Of a DNA stretch of 64,000 nt, positions 1 through 13,383 are shown in pieces. Location: positions 2,408,265 to 2,472,264 of the forward strand of contig NC_029528.1 of assembly GCF_001577835.2 (NCBI RefSeq), in the 5' to 3' direction. The stretch is from Coturnix japonica. Taxonomy: Eukaryota > Chordata > Aves > Galliformes > Phasianidae. Under the pieces are notes generated by a model that was not told the origin of the DNA, did not search any database, and was given only the letters and a program-made list of their open reading frames with translations. Positions within the stretch are counted from its first letter, which is position 1. Every line of letters begins with the position of its first letter. The translations under genes were made by a program, and so were the position numbers.

Positions 1-3000
1 TTGTAATGCGTCTCCTAAGTCCATAACTCACGATTACATTATTTACACTGAGTTTGAGCATGTTGTAGTTGATAGAAATATTGGACTTTGGTTGGTGACA
101 ACCAAATATGCTGACAGTACAAACCGGACAGAACAATTCTACATGAAGAAGACCTGTTAATTCACTGGGACTGAAGAACAACAACATTGTTTTTCTGAGT
201 TGACTTTAGTTACAAATAAGCAGATGTCAAATGCTCTATTTGCTGCTGAATTCCATGTATTAAAACACGACAAGGCTTGCATACATGCAGGTATTATGTT
301 CCAGTGAATGCCATGGGTCATCTTTGGCACATCATAGACAGTACCTGAACACTGAGTACAGCATTAGATAACACACTTCATGAAATAGCCTTGGTCTGGA
401 TGAGGATAAATGAGAACAGACAAAGATCTTTCCCACCTCCAATGCCAATAACTGTTGTTAAAATAAATGTATTAAACCAAGACTGAAATACAGCAATGCC
501 CCTCAGTTACACAGTACATTCTAAAATCAATGTCTAATTAAATTCAAGCAAAATAAACCTCATTCAACTCACAGATGCTTCCATGTGGGGTCACCGCAGT
601 GAAATACGGGCTGTTTTGTCTGATGCTGTTATAAATATCTTTGAAATCTGCACTCGTTTATCTTAAAGTTGCAGCGTAAAAACAAATTAGAGACTCTCCA
701 CAAATAATGTATTTATTAACGAGTTTTCTTTTTCACATTCTTTTAAGCGATGCTCCATTGAAATCTGCATAGTCAAGAGTGCAAAAGTAATTCACAAAAT
801 CAGACCCAGATGTGAAGGTTGCTTCTTTTATAAGTAGGTAGGACTGGTCACAGTCATAGGAATAAGCAACCTCCAGAACTAAAGGTATGGGAGATGCACA
901 GGTGGTGGGGATGAAAACCACCAGAAAAACACTCACAAGTGTATTTTGCTATTAATAAAGTCTTCACACAAAGATACACAACACCCATTCACATTCATGT
1001 GCACAACAGAATGTAAACTACAGAGGAAATACTTCCTCTCCTGAATGAACAGTGAGATTACTGGTGACTGTTGTTCAGCTGCTCCCACAGTGGGAACCAT
1101 TACGATACCCAGACAGAAAACAAAAGGTCCAAATTTCTTCATGCCCTTATTACAACCACATTTAAACTAGCATCTCACGGTATGAAACATGAAATCTGAG
1201 TATTTCTGTAACACCAAGAATTACCTTTCGCACACAATTTTAAAGCAGCATCGTCTCTGCTCCTGTTTAGCTCTTAAAACTATCATCCCTCTCCTTACAG
1301 CTCATGTTATTCACAGTTGGTTGAATGGCAGCTGAAGAGGACCCAACACCCGTGGAATGGCTCAGCCTTTGGAAGGAGCCTGCAGGCACTCCCCACTCCA
1401 GGGAGGAGCACAAGAGCAGCACATCTCCACTTACAGCTTCATTTCCATCAACACGGGCAGCACAGTCCCAAGTGTCCCCCCTTCAACACATCTATGTGAC
1501 TGCAAGAAGTATTTTTTAATATTTACAGTGTTGCATTATAACCATTATCAGAAATATCTGGGGGGTGGGGAAAGATTCATGTTCCTCAAACATAACTGCT
1601 GGAAGGAGCAAAGACTCACATGTTGTCCACACAGCTGTAAGGTGAGCTACAGTTTGACTTAGGCAACACGGAGGCACTGCTCAGCAGCACAGAGCTAGTT
1701 TAAATGCGCAATTAACTCATGCTGGTCAATCTACCTGACAGCCTCACTTCTGTTCTTCAACACGCACAAACTAGGCTTAACATTTTGCAAGATCGTGCTG
1801 TAACTAGTGCCAGTTATCTTCTATATTCGTTAGGTTGTGGATAATTCATTTGATTCAGATGCACAACCTTGGACTGAGGAGAAACCATCAATATTATTTA
1901 ATTACATAAGCCCTAACCTGGGCAAGGAATGCACCCCATTTATTCACCATGTGCCTATTTAGAGACTACAGGCTCACATTTAAAGTCTGTAGGCTTTAAA
2001 TCTGAGATTCAAACTCAGTGGTTTAAGAGAGAAAATTATGAAACCAATACACAGACATCTGTTTGCTGCTATGGATTTTGAAGAAATAGAGCCTAAAGCG
2101 TTTCAGAGAAGGTCTACAACAGTGAGTAAAAAGTAGTCCCAGTCCTGGGATTCTATAAAGAACATCTGTAGCAGTTCATACTTTTCACCCTGGTGCAAAG
2201 TGAAAGCACAAGGGTGAAACCCAAACCCACTGCAGTGGGCTGAAGCCCTACCTTCATTAGCTACATCACAGAAGAAAGCATCCTGCTGCACACAGAAACG
2301 CAAGTCACAGTTCCATGGCAATGTCAGCAAGTGTCAACAAGGCATCGATGCATTCAGTGCGTCACCACTCCTTCTTAGAAAATAACCTGCTCAGGGAGCT
2401 GATGCACTGAGAGATGGGAAAAAACAGTCACAAGTCTGGAAACACGCACTGAAGATAATGAAATTTTACCCCAGAAACAAACCACCTGGGCACACAACAA
2501 CTGCCATTCTGACTAAGCTTCAGGGCAAAACTGCAGAAAACAATCCATCTCGTTCCGACTCACAACACCAAAAATAAAGTTGGCCAATTAGGTGTGGGCT
2601 GATAAATTTTCACAAGCAATAACAGCAATTCTTTTTTTTTTCCTGGCAATGTCACAGGCAAATCTTCTGGCAGAATCCAAATCTACTTAAACCAAGAACA
2701 GAACAATTTAGTGTCGTACTGATGTTAACTGTGATTTTTGTGTCGTTTCAGGGGTATAAGTCAAGGTACCAGTTGAGTAAGACCACTTTTTACATTGATT
2801 CAAGATCTACATTGGCACAACTGATTTCCATGATACTTCTGGTACTTTTTAAAGGTGGTAGTTATAAGGGCATCAGATTCGTGTTCTATTCATGTAAAAT
2901 CCTAAAGGAGATGCAATTTGGTAGTCTGAAGGAAACACCTTACTCTTTAATATACAAAAGAAGTACTTTGTGGCCTTCTGTGCTTCAGGAAAACATCCCC

Positions 3001-3070
3001 CATATTCAGATCGTCAGACAGCCTCACTAGATAAGACACATTCAAATGAAACATTTTCCGTTAAAGTTGC
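1..3070. other. Downstream flank of SAR1B, no gene recognised
   Basis: AT-rich sequence without any exon I can recognise. TTTATT on the plus strand (AATAAA on the minus strand) occurs at 712-717 and 1939-1944, so a longer SAR1B 3' UTR could run into this stretch. By synteny the neighbouring gene further left should be JADE2, but no JADE2 coding sequence is visible. A small hairpin with 8-bp arms and a GTGA loop lies at 87-106. Two minus-strand open frames at 733-1142 are discussed in the findings and are not called as genes. Confidence 0.5.
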
Positions 3071-3608
3071 CAAAAACTGGATTTAAATTTATTGCATGAC
3101 GTTGCATAAGAAAGTATATTATTGAAAACTGTAAGGCATCATGCAATTATCCATCAGCAAATTATTTATTATTCCTTGAAAGATGGTTATATACTCTAAA
3201 GTTATAAAACCAGTTTCAAAAAAGTACATAAAAAATTTAACATGATAAGCATTAAATATTTTTCATGTTTGCAGTTTTTAGCTGTTAAAAAGTGCATTCA
3301 AACATACTGTACTGGAAAGTCGCTCTGTCCAAAAATGGTGCTGGAGACTTGTTAAATTAAAGGTTGCAAAAGAACGCTGTATGGGATTAGAAAGCTAACA
3401 CGTCGTGGTACTTCAGCTTACAAACTTGCTTGAAAGAATTTCTCAATCCTCACACTTACAATTTAGAATAGGAGATACAATTATGTAAAAATGTATGCTT
3501 TTATAACTAAACAGTCAAACGAATCCAAATTGCGTACACTGAGTGATCAAATAAGGATCAGACTTAATATTCAGACATGGGACAGGATGTACTAATGTGA
3601 TCTTGGCA
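3071..3608 (-). other. SAR1B: SAR1B 3' UTR (proximal form)
   Basis: Sequence directly after the SAR1B stop codon, AT-rich and without conserved coding frames. Two AATAAA signals read on the minus strand (plus-strand TTTATT at 3165-3170 and 3088-3093) would give a 3' UTR of roughly 0.5 kb. The true cleavage site is inferred, not seen, and longer forms are possible. Confidence 0.55.
3165..3170 (-). terminator. SAR1B: Poly(A) signal AATAAA for SAR1B
   Basis: Canonical hexamer on the minus strand about 440 nt past the stop codon. A second copy at 3088-3093 lies slightly further downstream. Either or both could define the proximal 3' end. Confidence 0.45.
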
Positions 3609-6600
3609 TTAATCAATGTACTGTGCCATCCAACGGAATCCTTCTCCATAGCCTTGTCTCTTTAGCACGCTGCACATGAACACTTCTAGAGGCCTTGCAT
3701 TCAGTTCTTTCAATGGTATACTGCCCTGCAAAGAGACAGAAGTATTCCAAATTACAGTACCTTTACAAAGAGGCAGCTGCTTTGCACTGACACTTGTTTC
3801 TATACAACAACATCCTTTAACTTACGGTTGATGCTAGAATTTCTGGGGAAAAAAAATGACTATAAAACTTCTGCACACAATGCCAAGCTTACAGCCTCTG
3901 AGCATATTTTCATGTGCAGCCACATTCAGAGAGCATAAAGTGTATGGCACCCGAGTGCAAAAGCAAGCACTGAGAACTGGAGAGCTTATGCTCAGTCTTC
4001 AGAAGCGGTTCCCTGCTCTGTTTCTAACAGCTTTCCAAGCAGATAAAAAGAGCATTTGCTGCAAATTGTAGGGCTGACCGCAGTCAGAGTGCAAGTTGCT
4101 TTCTTGCCAAGAGCAGCACAGTGTGACAAAGCTATTGCTCAACTGGAGGCTCACGACAGGATTCTGACTTCACAGACTGCGTGTGGTGTTGTAAAATACA
4201 GAGCAGGATACAAAACAAAACGATAAAAAGAAACGACTAATAATTGTTTATATTCCATTACACCTATTCTAAAACTAACCCACGCAATTCTTGTTTCTAT
4301 GTAATTTCTTTTTAATTCCTTGTACCCAAAACTCCATTACAAGTAGTACACGGTGTTTCCTTCAAGGAGAGATGAATTATCACAAAGATGGGTAATATAA
4401 ATCTGCAAGTAGAAATGTTTTTCCACAACCTATAAACTCAGATTTCTGTAGCAGCATAATCCTGTTTCTAAACTTCAGTTAAATATGTTAAATAATAAAT
4501 TGCATTAAATCTGTACTTCAAATGAGAAAAATCACTTACTGGAAAGATATCTCGAGTTTTCTCTTACAGATCCCACTAGAACTGTAGCCTCTGAAAACAT
4601 GCTCACCTTTTAAAAGTACTGCACAGAAGTAGTTCAAGTACTGAAATCTATACTTAGTACAACTACATTTTCCCTGGCAAAGTGTGTTATTGGAAATGAT
4701 GAACAGAAGCTGCAGTAGAGATGCTTCTAACACACACGGCATTCATTTCATATAAACCTACTAAGTAGATTATAAATTAAAACCATTTATTTTGTGTAGC
4801 TCAGTGGACCAGAATCAACACAGAACTGTAGGGTAAACATGAGAGCTCTAACAAAAAAAAAGGAGCGTTACCTTCCCTGTTGTCTGGCCATACAGACCAA
4901 ACATCTCTCGTAACCTCTCTTCACTGATGGCTTCAGGTCTGTCAATCTTATTACCAAGGATTAGGATAGGCACATTAGCAATAGTTTCATCTGTCATTAG
5001 TGACTACAAAGGAAAGGAGAAAGGGGAAAGAGATTATTTTAGGATATAGTCTGATTTAAAGGGTTTTTTTTAGGATATTGTTTGATTTAGGGTTTTACAT
5101 TAAGATAAAATGTTAACAATGGAATTAAGTCATTTGGTGAAACTTCGCCTTTCTAAGAAGTAAGAGTAGCAAAATTCACTGTTATTTGGTGCAATGAAAG
5201 TAACTGATGGGAGTTGTTTAACATGCTTGGGATAAAAGAAATTATATTACCCATTCACAACATAGAAAACATCATAAACGGTTGTATGGGAAATTGGTAA
5301 TCACAGCCTGAACCTCTGATTAATCAGCTGAGGCAAGTGTTGGGTCAGCTGTGGGAGCACAGGTGAGAGTAATTTAGCTGTGCTCCCAGAAGGGGTGGAG
5401 CTCGATTCTACCTCCTCTAAACCTCATTTAAGGGCTGACCACCATTAAGGCAGCATCTCTTGGAGACTGCTTCCTGGTGGAGACTGCCTCAGCATTTCCC
5501 AGCGAAGGCATCTGTATCTGTGAGTTTTTCCTTATAAATAACCTTTTGAATATCTGTTATCATCTTTGTATCATTCCACCTTACAATGGTGAAATAGAAA
5601 TTCAACTGGTAGAACAGAATGTTGATCTACCTTCAGTGCAGATAGTAATGAATAGGATTAAGAGGTTAACAGAATACAACTAGATGGGAATGAAGATGCT
5701 AAAGGTGAAATTGCTAGATTACCAGGAGGGCTCTCTTGAACATAGGGAATTTGAGCTTATTCCTTAGAAATTAGAATCCAGGCTTTCAAAAACACAGTTA
5801 AACTTACATCGAGCTCTTCTTTTGATTCAAGCAGTCTTTCATGATCTGCGCAGTCCACCAAGAACACAATGCCATTAATAGCAGGCAGGTAGTTTTTCCA
5901 CACTCTGCGAGCTACAGGGAAGACATGAAACAAAACCAGTGGAAATTATCCCCAAACTTAGAGCAGTGCACCTCAGTAATGAAGAAGCCACATGTATTTT
6001 TGAAATCTTAGCATATATTATCAGTCTTCAGGATGCAACCCTGTGTTTCATAGAGCTTAAGATAACAGAGCAAATGCATAATTCCCTCCACTGTTATCAC
6101 CACTCTATCTCACATGCACACACTGATGTAGTGAACCTTTTTGTGCTTCCCCAAGAATGACATCAACAAATCTTAGTTCAAAGCACAGAAGTTAAAGGTA
6201 TACACAAGAAATTCAATGTCCTAAAACAAAAACTATCTAATCCTCCTCAAAATGCCATCAGTCAAAAAATCCTGCTCTACTGCAGCTCCCGCCTAAATTG
6301 TATTTGGGAGTGCAGTATGTGGCATAGACAGGAACAGAGCAGTGAATGTTTTTAACACTACCAAAGAGAGTGTGGGAAGCTGATCTCTGCAGTATGGTCA
6401 TATTTCTGATCTGAGGCAAACTGACTGTAAACAACCTGAATTCACTGCAGTTAAATGAGTCAATGTATTCTCTTACCTTGAGCATGTCCACCCAGATCAA
6501 AAGTAGTGAAAGTCATGCCAGCAATTGTCAGCTCTTCTGAAGCTACAAATACACAGAATTATATTCTTTGTGAAGATTATATCTCATTATACACATACTA

Positions 6601-9600
6601 CACAGTATTCCACTACATCTATTATCCTGACTATTCAGGGCACAGATTTTACTTTATCTTGTTATTTCCAGTTTTGTTTCTTCAAGAAATTTGTCAGAGC
6701 AATATAATATTTTTCAAAATCAGTAACATTTGTGTAACAACAGAATGTGGTTAAAACAAATGTCAAAAATCTACAGTGTTAAGAGAACACCAGAGTATGT
6801 CTGTCTGCATATGATTTATTCCTCCCCATTACAAAAACAACAGGTAGCTCTGGCATCTGGTTTGCCACATAGCTGGAATTTCACATGCAGTGCTGTCAGA
6901 GGTCGCTCCTTGTTGTGTCCTTGCTTAATTGCTCACCTCCTCCTTGGACTTCACCAGTCCATACTTTTAACCTCTGTTGAACTTTTCTTCCTGCAAGGCT
7001 ACCACAGTAACAATCACAGAGCAACCTTTGAGTCAATGAAAATCCAAAGAGTGTATGTAAATGCTAACCTTCCAGCTATCCAGAGAAGCTGCTCTCAAAT
7101 GCTCTCAAATCAAGTGTCAATTTCTCACAGCTTCTGCAATTCAGAATTTCTCAATTCCATTATTCTTTGTGATGTATAATCAGGTTTCCTGCAATACTTC
7201 CTAGCAAGGGAACTAGGAATGTTAACTTACTGGGGTGTAGTGTGGGGACATGCTGTCCCAGTCTGTCATCTTTGAGCATGTGCAGCAGTGTGGTTTTGCC
7301 CGCATTATCCAGGCCCAGGAACACAAGTTTTCCTGATTTCTTGTACAGTCCTGTAACAAAGAATAACCTGCTGAATAATCAGTTCTATCAGTAGGAGAAT
7401 TATTCGAGCAGCACTGCCCAACAGGAGCCTACATCACATACATGTGAAATACAAAGATTTAGAGTGACAGCAATAGCATATTCTAGCACTCCTAAGCATA
7501 AGCTTCCCTCAGATCCTGTGTGGTCTGCTAACCAGCACGACCAAGACACCTTCCTACATGTGTGTCCTACAGATTTCTATTGGCAAAGCTCTAACAGTCA
7601 AGAGAGAAAGGGTGTGTGATCGCTAACTAAAGTGGCCACATGCAGTCACTATTTCTAACACTAGAGGTGACTTTGCTCCCAGGAGAAAAGTCATACAGTC
7701 ATGGCACAAAATACAGGCCTGGCAAGCTCCACAGTGCACTTTATTGATGCCCTTTATCAGTGAGCACTCTCCTACTTGTACTAGCCACATTCATACTTGC
7801 TCATGTGCTTATCACAGCTATGCTTGCTACAGACAGCTTATGTGATGCTGAGTGGCATCTGGGGAGAGAGGCACATGACTGATGTACATGTGTCACACAT
7901 ACTTGCGTTTACTTTATCTGGGCAAAGCTAAAAGAAAACTCAACTAAACCTTGCCACGGTAGCTTGCTCTGCCCTGACCAAATGAATGTCCCCTTCAGCC
8001 TAAGCTTGTCTATGATACAGTGTTAACAGTGGACTCTAAAATATCAATAATCCTGGATCTGGAAAAGTGTATGTTTTGTTCAGCTCCCCCCTGTTATGAC
8101 AAAAAAAATCCCAAACTAGATAATGACACAGTATTGTGGCAGGCACTGAAGAAAGATTTATTTTCCAGCCATAGTGATGACACAGAAATACTTTGTGAGG
8201 TACATTTTACCATGGAAGTTACCCACACATCCTCCCTCTTAACAATGTACTCCCCTGATCAGCAAACTATGCCCCAAAATCCTGCCTACTGCCAAAGGCT
8301 GTGGCAAATGCCACAAGAATAAGAGCCCTAGAGACGTTCAAAGGTCATATTATGAGCAGTGTCCTGCTCCGTACCTGATGACCCAGCAACTGAGTTTCTG
8401 GAGCCCTTTTTCCATAGGTGCAGATCACCCTGAGATCTCCGCTCCACTGCATCTCCCCATGGTCACGCAGCCTTGCCTGTTTGGCAGCCACATCTGAACT
8501 GCTACAGAGCCACAGGTCTGTCCAGTTTCTGCACTATTTACAATACTGATTAAAAAGTACAAATGCTGCACTTAACGTACTGAGGAAGATTTCTAGTGAG
8601 AAAGGTCCTCCCCAGTTCAAGCCTGATGAGATCAAGTGTGGTGGTGACTTTTTATCAAATACACTATCCTTGCACATACTTTATTCTTGTCAGATTTTAA
8701 ATAGCACTGTTACACAGGGGGTTCCTCAGCCATCTGTGGATGCTGCAGCAATTCACAGTCACATGTGCCTCTATCTGCCTGACCTTTACACTGCTGCTGT
8801 TTGCTCACCTTTCCCCCCCCTTTAAGCTAATCTCTGGAATTGCATTCCACCAGGGCATGCTTCATAACCTGCAGGAAGAATAATCTTTCATATTCCTCAG
8901 CTTATTTCATTAATAACCTTCTTTACTACAAGAAATGTAGAGTGTTTTCATAGTTCTTTTTCAAACACAACTCTTTATTTCCCAGCTCACCTTCTCAAAT
9001 ATCCAAATATCATTAACTGTTAAACTACAGGACAGAGGTGAAAGTACTGATGTCAATAGGGAAAGAACTGAACAAGCATTTCCATATACAAACTCACATC
9101 ACAGAAGAAACTCCAGTTTGTACTTACCTTACAGGTTAAGTGAAACACCACTAAACTATAGTAAAATAATTGCATGTTTTGCCACTCTGTCACTGGACAT
9201 GAGAATGAAAAATGTCTTTTTTTAGAATAAGAGGGACATGTAAAGGGCAATTCTCTTTTCTACTGTAGGCTTCAGCATCTCACTAGAATTAGACTTTGTA
9301 TGAGCAGGTATAGGAAAGCAAGCTAGCGTGCAGCAATCACTGCTTGGCTAAGTAAGAGGAGATAAGAAAGATTAGTCAACTCAGTTAAAGTTTTACTGAC
9401 TAATAGCTCAATGGCAGGCCAAGGGTCTAACATTAAGCCAAGAAGTTTAAACTTTCAACTGATAAAATGCAGGTGGCACAGACTGCCATGACCCATTAAT
9501 CACAAATTCTTTCTATTTACTTTATTAGAATCCCTGGAACTTGTAAACTGCCCTTTTTATCTACTTTATCTGCAACTTCTGGTCCTCTTCTAAGTACCGT

Positions 9601-10052
9601 AACATTCCCTTTCCTCTTGTGCCATTTTTTTTCTCCTTATATCCTTACGCTCAAAAGAATTCAACCAAAATAACCGGTTCTTTAAAGCAGAGATAAAAAC
9701 AAAATCAGGGGAAGCTCTATCTAAGTGAACTGAACCACACCAGCTTAAATGTAGTAATTAAAAAACAAAGCAAGCTTATTATGTTCCTGAAAGAAAAAGT
9801 AATTTTCAGGAGGTTACAGGATTAGTGTAAGATTGAGTGGAGAACACATTATAGAAATACTCAGTGTTGATATGTGGAACTTATTTTTGAGTGATACCAA
9901 ACATACACTAAAACAAATGTGATTCTTTATCAAATCCCTCTGTTTGAAGGTAGGTTAGTAGACATGCTATACAAAAACAGTAGGAAAAACTTACCTAAGA
10001 ACTGTAATACACTACTGAAACCACTGTAAATCCAATCAAATATGAAGGACAT
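3609..10052 (-). CDS. SAR1B: SAR1B, COPII small GTPase (six coding exons)
   Basis: Small GTPase that, in its GTP form, inserts an amphipathic N-terminal helix into the ER membrane and recruits SEC23/SEC24 to start COPII coat assembly. It is needed for export of large cargo such as chylomicrons. Coding exons on the minus strand are 10052-9995, 7350-7231, 6542-6477, 5911-5808, 5003-4872 and 3725-3609. They total 597 nt, giving 198 aa, the usual SAR1 length. Visible motifs are the N-terminal helix [16 protein letters not shown], the P-loop GLDNAGKT at residues 32-39, DLGGH at 75-79 with the catalytic His79, and NKID near 134-137. Residues GSIPLKEL and RWMAQYID near the C-terminus favour the SAR1B paralogue over SAR1A. 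The exon at 10068-9995 begins with a short 5' UTR piece before the ATG. All introns are GT-AG and the phases match. The gene is arranged head-to-head with SEC24A. Confidence 0.97.
5290..5600. repeat. Interspersed repeat-like block, possible solo LTR
   Basis: This part of SAR1B intron 5 (between the exons at 5808-5911 and 4872-5003) is different in character from its surroundings. It has a perfect 11-bp inverted repeat around 5352-5388, a TATA-like TTTAAGG near 5428, direct GGAGACTGC repeats near 5463-5487, and an ATAAATAA-like poly(A) region near 5535. The order promoter-like, then polyadenylation-like, is what a short solo LTR of an avian ERV would show, but I cannot name a family and clear TG...CA ends with target duplications are not certain. 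No internal viral genes are present. It is a fossil at most. Confidence 0.3.
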
Positions 10053-10614
10053 AGCTGAATTTCTTAGTCTGAAATAAACAGAAAACAGAATGCTCTGTTA
10101 GAACAGCACACCGAACATTGTGAGGTGCTTACTCAGGTTGACTCCTGAGACGTTCCACAGGTAGGACACTGCTGTCTGCACTCCTCCTGCCTGTCTGCCT
10201 TGCAATGGGTCCATGGCACTGGATCCATCGCTTATGGCTGCAACCCCCAATAATGTCTTATACAGACTTCTACCACCTACAGCTTAAACATTTAAACTCA
10301 TCTCAAAGCAGAACTCTGGCACACCGCATTCCTCCCCCATTTCTTCTGGACGAGGCTCAGGAACAGAGGGGTTGAGGTGAGGTTGCTCAGGGTGGCACCA
10401 GCTGTGGGGCAGATGCCATTTGACAACAGGATGTACACTGGGACTGTGCAAGATCCCCTTCTTTCTAGGATGGTAAAAACAACACTATTCCAGCCCCTGG
10501 GGGGCAGCAAGCGGCCAGCTGGGCCTGCAGCACACAGCCAGCCACAGCAGCAGCCTCCGAGACACCTCATACCTTGAAAGTTTGGAGAATACATACAGCA
10601 CAGAGAGATGCAGG

Positions 10615-10700
10615 CCAGGACCACACAGAGTCACTTAGGCTGGAGAAGATCCTTAAGATCAGCCATCACCACCACTACCAAGTGCACCTTTTCAGGTGTG
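10615..10700 (-). repeat. CR1 LINE 3' fragment, old
   Basis: The block cacagagtcacttaggctgg followed by gagaagatccttaagatca is the reverse complement of the 3' end of older CR1 subfamilies, so the element points to the minus strand. It is short and diverged and is limited to the 3' end, as is normal for 5'-truncated CR1 copies. Its left and right limits are approximate. Confidence 0.6.
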
Positions 10701-13276
10701 AGAATGCTGTCACTAGGTTCGCTGTGCAGCCAAGAGCAATTAATTTCTTAACTTCCATCTTAATTTCCTCATTATCTAAAGTGAGGGTAGTCACACCGAG
10801 AGCACCAGTTGGACAGAGCAAATTAGTACCTAGCAGAAAAAGCTTTTGCAAGACCAAAGGGCAGCTTCCTTAGGAGCATTAGCTAGCTAACCCTGCTGCA
10901 GTACTTAATTCCTCCTAACAGACGGGGAAGTTGGAGCCCAGGTCTCTGAGCTGAGGGCAGCACACCCTGAGTGCCAGTACAGTATTTGTGTGCTGGGGCT
11001 TGCAGGATGGCTTCAGGACAGTTCTGAACCTGAAGCACAGCACAGAGCACTCAAACTACAGGTCAGCACCAGACCCAAATCCATCTATCTGTCCCACTGA
11101 TCGCACTCATGACAACACATGGAGGTTTTCCTCCGCACAGCAACAGGGACGGCACAGCAATACTGAAAGAGGATGAAACATTATTTATGTTTGCTCACAT
11201 AGGAACCAAATCTGTTCAGCCCATACTTGTCCTCCCTGATTGAGGATGACGAAGCGTTAGGCTTCCCCGTGACTAACCCTGCCACCCTTCCCTGCCGACC
11301 AACTGGGACAGTTGCAAATTTTAAGCAACAAATAAGCTTGTCAATGCATAAACACCCAGTTACACAACGTCATGGCTGAAACTGTCACTTACATGTCTAA
11401 AAAGCAAAGGTCAAGAATAAGCAAATATGGCAGGATGGACACGTCAGCAGATTTATTTATTGCTTGAACAAAACACCGAGTGAGAAAAGCCTCTGTGAGG
11501 CTTAGGAAAATGATCTGCTCAAGTAACTCACAAATCAGTGCAAACAGCGTGATGCAAGAGCAGCGCTCGGATTACCGAGGTGAGAATAACCTCACAGAGT
11601 TTAGTTGTATTAACCACTTCCTTCTGTGAGCTTATGGATGAAAGAAGGAAATCTTCACTCACTGCTGGAAACCTCTAACAAGGCAAGGTTCCAAATACAC
11701 CAGAACCTGCTTTGGTATCAGCCAGCAGCCCTTAAAGGGAAATACTACTTTAAAAATGGGAAAGAAATTGACAGCAAATTGCACAAGCACACTCAGGCTA
11801 TTTGAACAGAGATATTAAATCTACTCTTATCGCACAGAAAAAACACCAACACAGTTGAGGGCGCAGTGAAGCACAACAACCTGCAGCACGCTGCACAGCT
11901 GGGCCATGCAGGCAGCACGCATCAACTCTGACCTTCCGGCCCCTCGTGATTAAAGCAGAGCAGTGAAAACTGTCTTAGGACTATTTCAAGAGTTCACTTG
12001 AAAGTATCGAGTGGTGAGGAGCCAGATTCAAGGAGAAATTGTTACGGACACCTGCCAACCTGTTGGTACCGACTGTTCACAGCCAGCACCATCATCCCCA
12101 ATTGTGGATTCTCAGAAATATGAGAACAATTTTCTAGAGTCAACAACAGATGGTTGCCACCTCCAAACACCTCTACCAACTCTGGCTATCATTATTCCAC
12201 AAGCAAAGTGTCACTTGTGTCACCTGGGGAGCCCCTCCAGCCCATCTTCTGCAAAATGCTGCTGACATAAGGGATAAGCCAGCAAACTTGCTCACAGCTG
12301 TTCCATGTTTTCTTTTTCTCCTATGAGAAGCAAAGATTTTTGCCCCTACTTTGGATCTGCATTTTCCTGGCTAAAATCTAATGACTGCATTCCAGAAACA
12401 GAATTCTAACGCTTACTTCTCAACTGTGCAAACCTTCAGATAAGAGAGGAAGGACAGCAGGGTAAATACAGCTCTCAATCCCTGTACGGAATAACCAGGA
12501 GGCAGCAGCCAATTGCATCCTACCACACACCGCGTGCAGCTGGAATCACTGCACCAAGAGCTACCAGAGGAACCCCGAGAAGACGCTTCGCTGAACACAA
12601 TTTGCAAACCAGTGCTTAAAACCCACTGTTATGAGCGTGTTCATTTTGTGGGTTTTTTTAACTATAATCTTAAAAACAATCACCCGAATGGTCATTTCAA
12701 CTAAGATCATCTGAACGATCTCAATCATTTCTGCACAGCAACAAGAATCGAATTCTATAACCAGTTCAGCGAGTAAAAGGACAGTCTGCTGCCTCAATCA
12801 AATACACTCTATCAGACAACACAGCCTGAAAGTGAGCTAACAGCGGATTTTCTTTGGGTTTTTTAATCAGTTTTCTGATAGCAAGTCATCTCTGAGATTT
12901 CAGAACGAGCAATCACTGTGCTGCTACCAAATGGGCTGAATAACAAAGATTATGAACTGCGTGACATATACTTAGCTCTACTGCATCCTTTATTATGAGG
13001 CAATATATTTGAAGTTAGCATTGATCCAAAGCACATCTGAAACTGCAAAGTACACAGTTTATCTGTCAAGGCAGCACTGCAACAGGCACATGAGGCCCTA
13101 AAAGCAGCTGAGTAAGTGCTTCAGTCGCAGTCTAAGTTACACAAGTTGCTCTCTGATCACAGTCTCAAAGTGGGGCCCACTAGAGCGATTTCTGTATTTA
13201 CTTTAAAAACATGCCATCAATAAATAACATATTGATGTATTGATGCATGAATATGTAATTATTTTTTATCTGCCAG

Positions 13277-13383
13277 GTGATCCATCGCGATCTGTTTTTG
13301 AAGAAATGATGCTCAGAACAAACGTTGACAGTCCATTACAAAGTGCCGAACGAGCAGATGAGAAAGTTGTAAAGCATTTGCAG
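13277..13383 (+). other. Unexplained exon-like open frame antisense in SAR1B intron 1
   Basis: A 107-nt segment is bounded by an acceptor-like ctgccag on the left and by a donor-like CAG/GTCAGT on the right. Read on the plus strand it stays open (peptide starts DPSRSVFEEMMLRTN and ends KVVKHLQ), with entry needing one upstream base and exit in phase 0. The frame continues past the donor to a stop at 13488. It contains several CpG dinucleotides in otherwise CpG-poor intron sequence. I do not recognise the protein. It could be an exon of an unannotated transcript antisense to SAR1B, a decayed retrocopy piece, or chance. Confidence 0.25.

Noticed and set aside
1-700. JADE2 3' exon expected from synteny
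   Set aside because: No recognisable PHD-finger or JADE2 coding sequence is present at the left edge.
6730-7179. 149-codon plus-strand frame in a SAR1B intron
   Set aside because: No splice signals, no domain, and biased toward intron-like composition; antisense to a well-defined intron.
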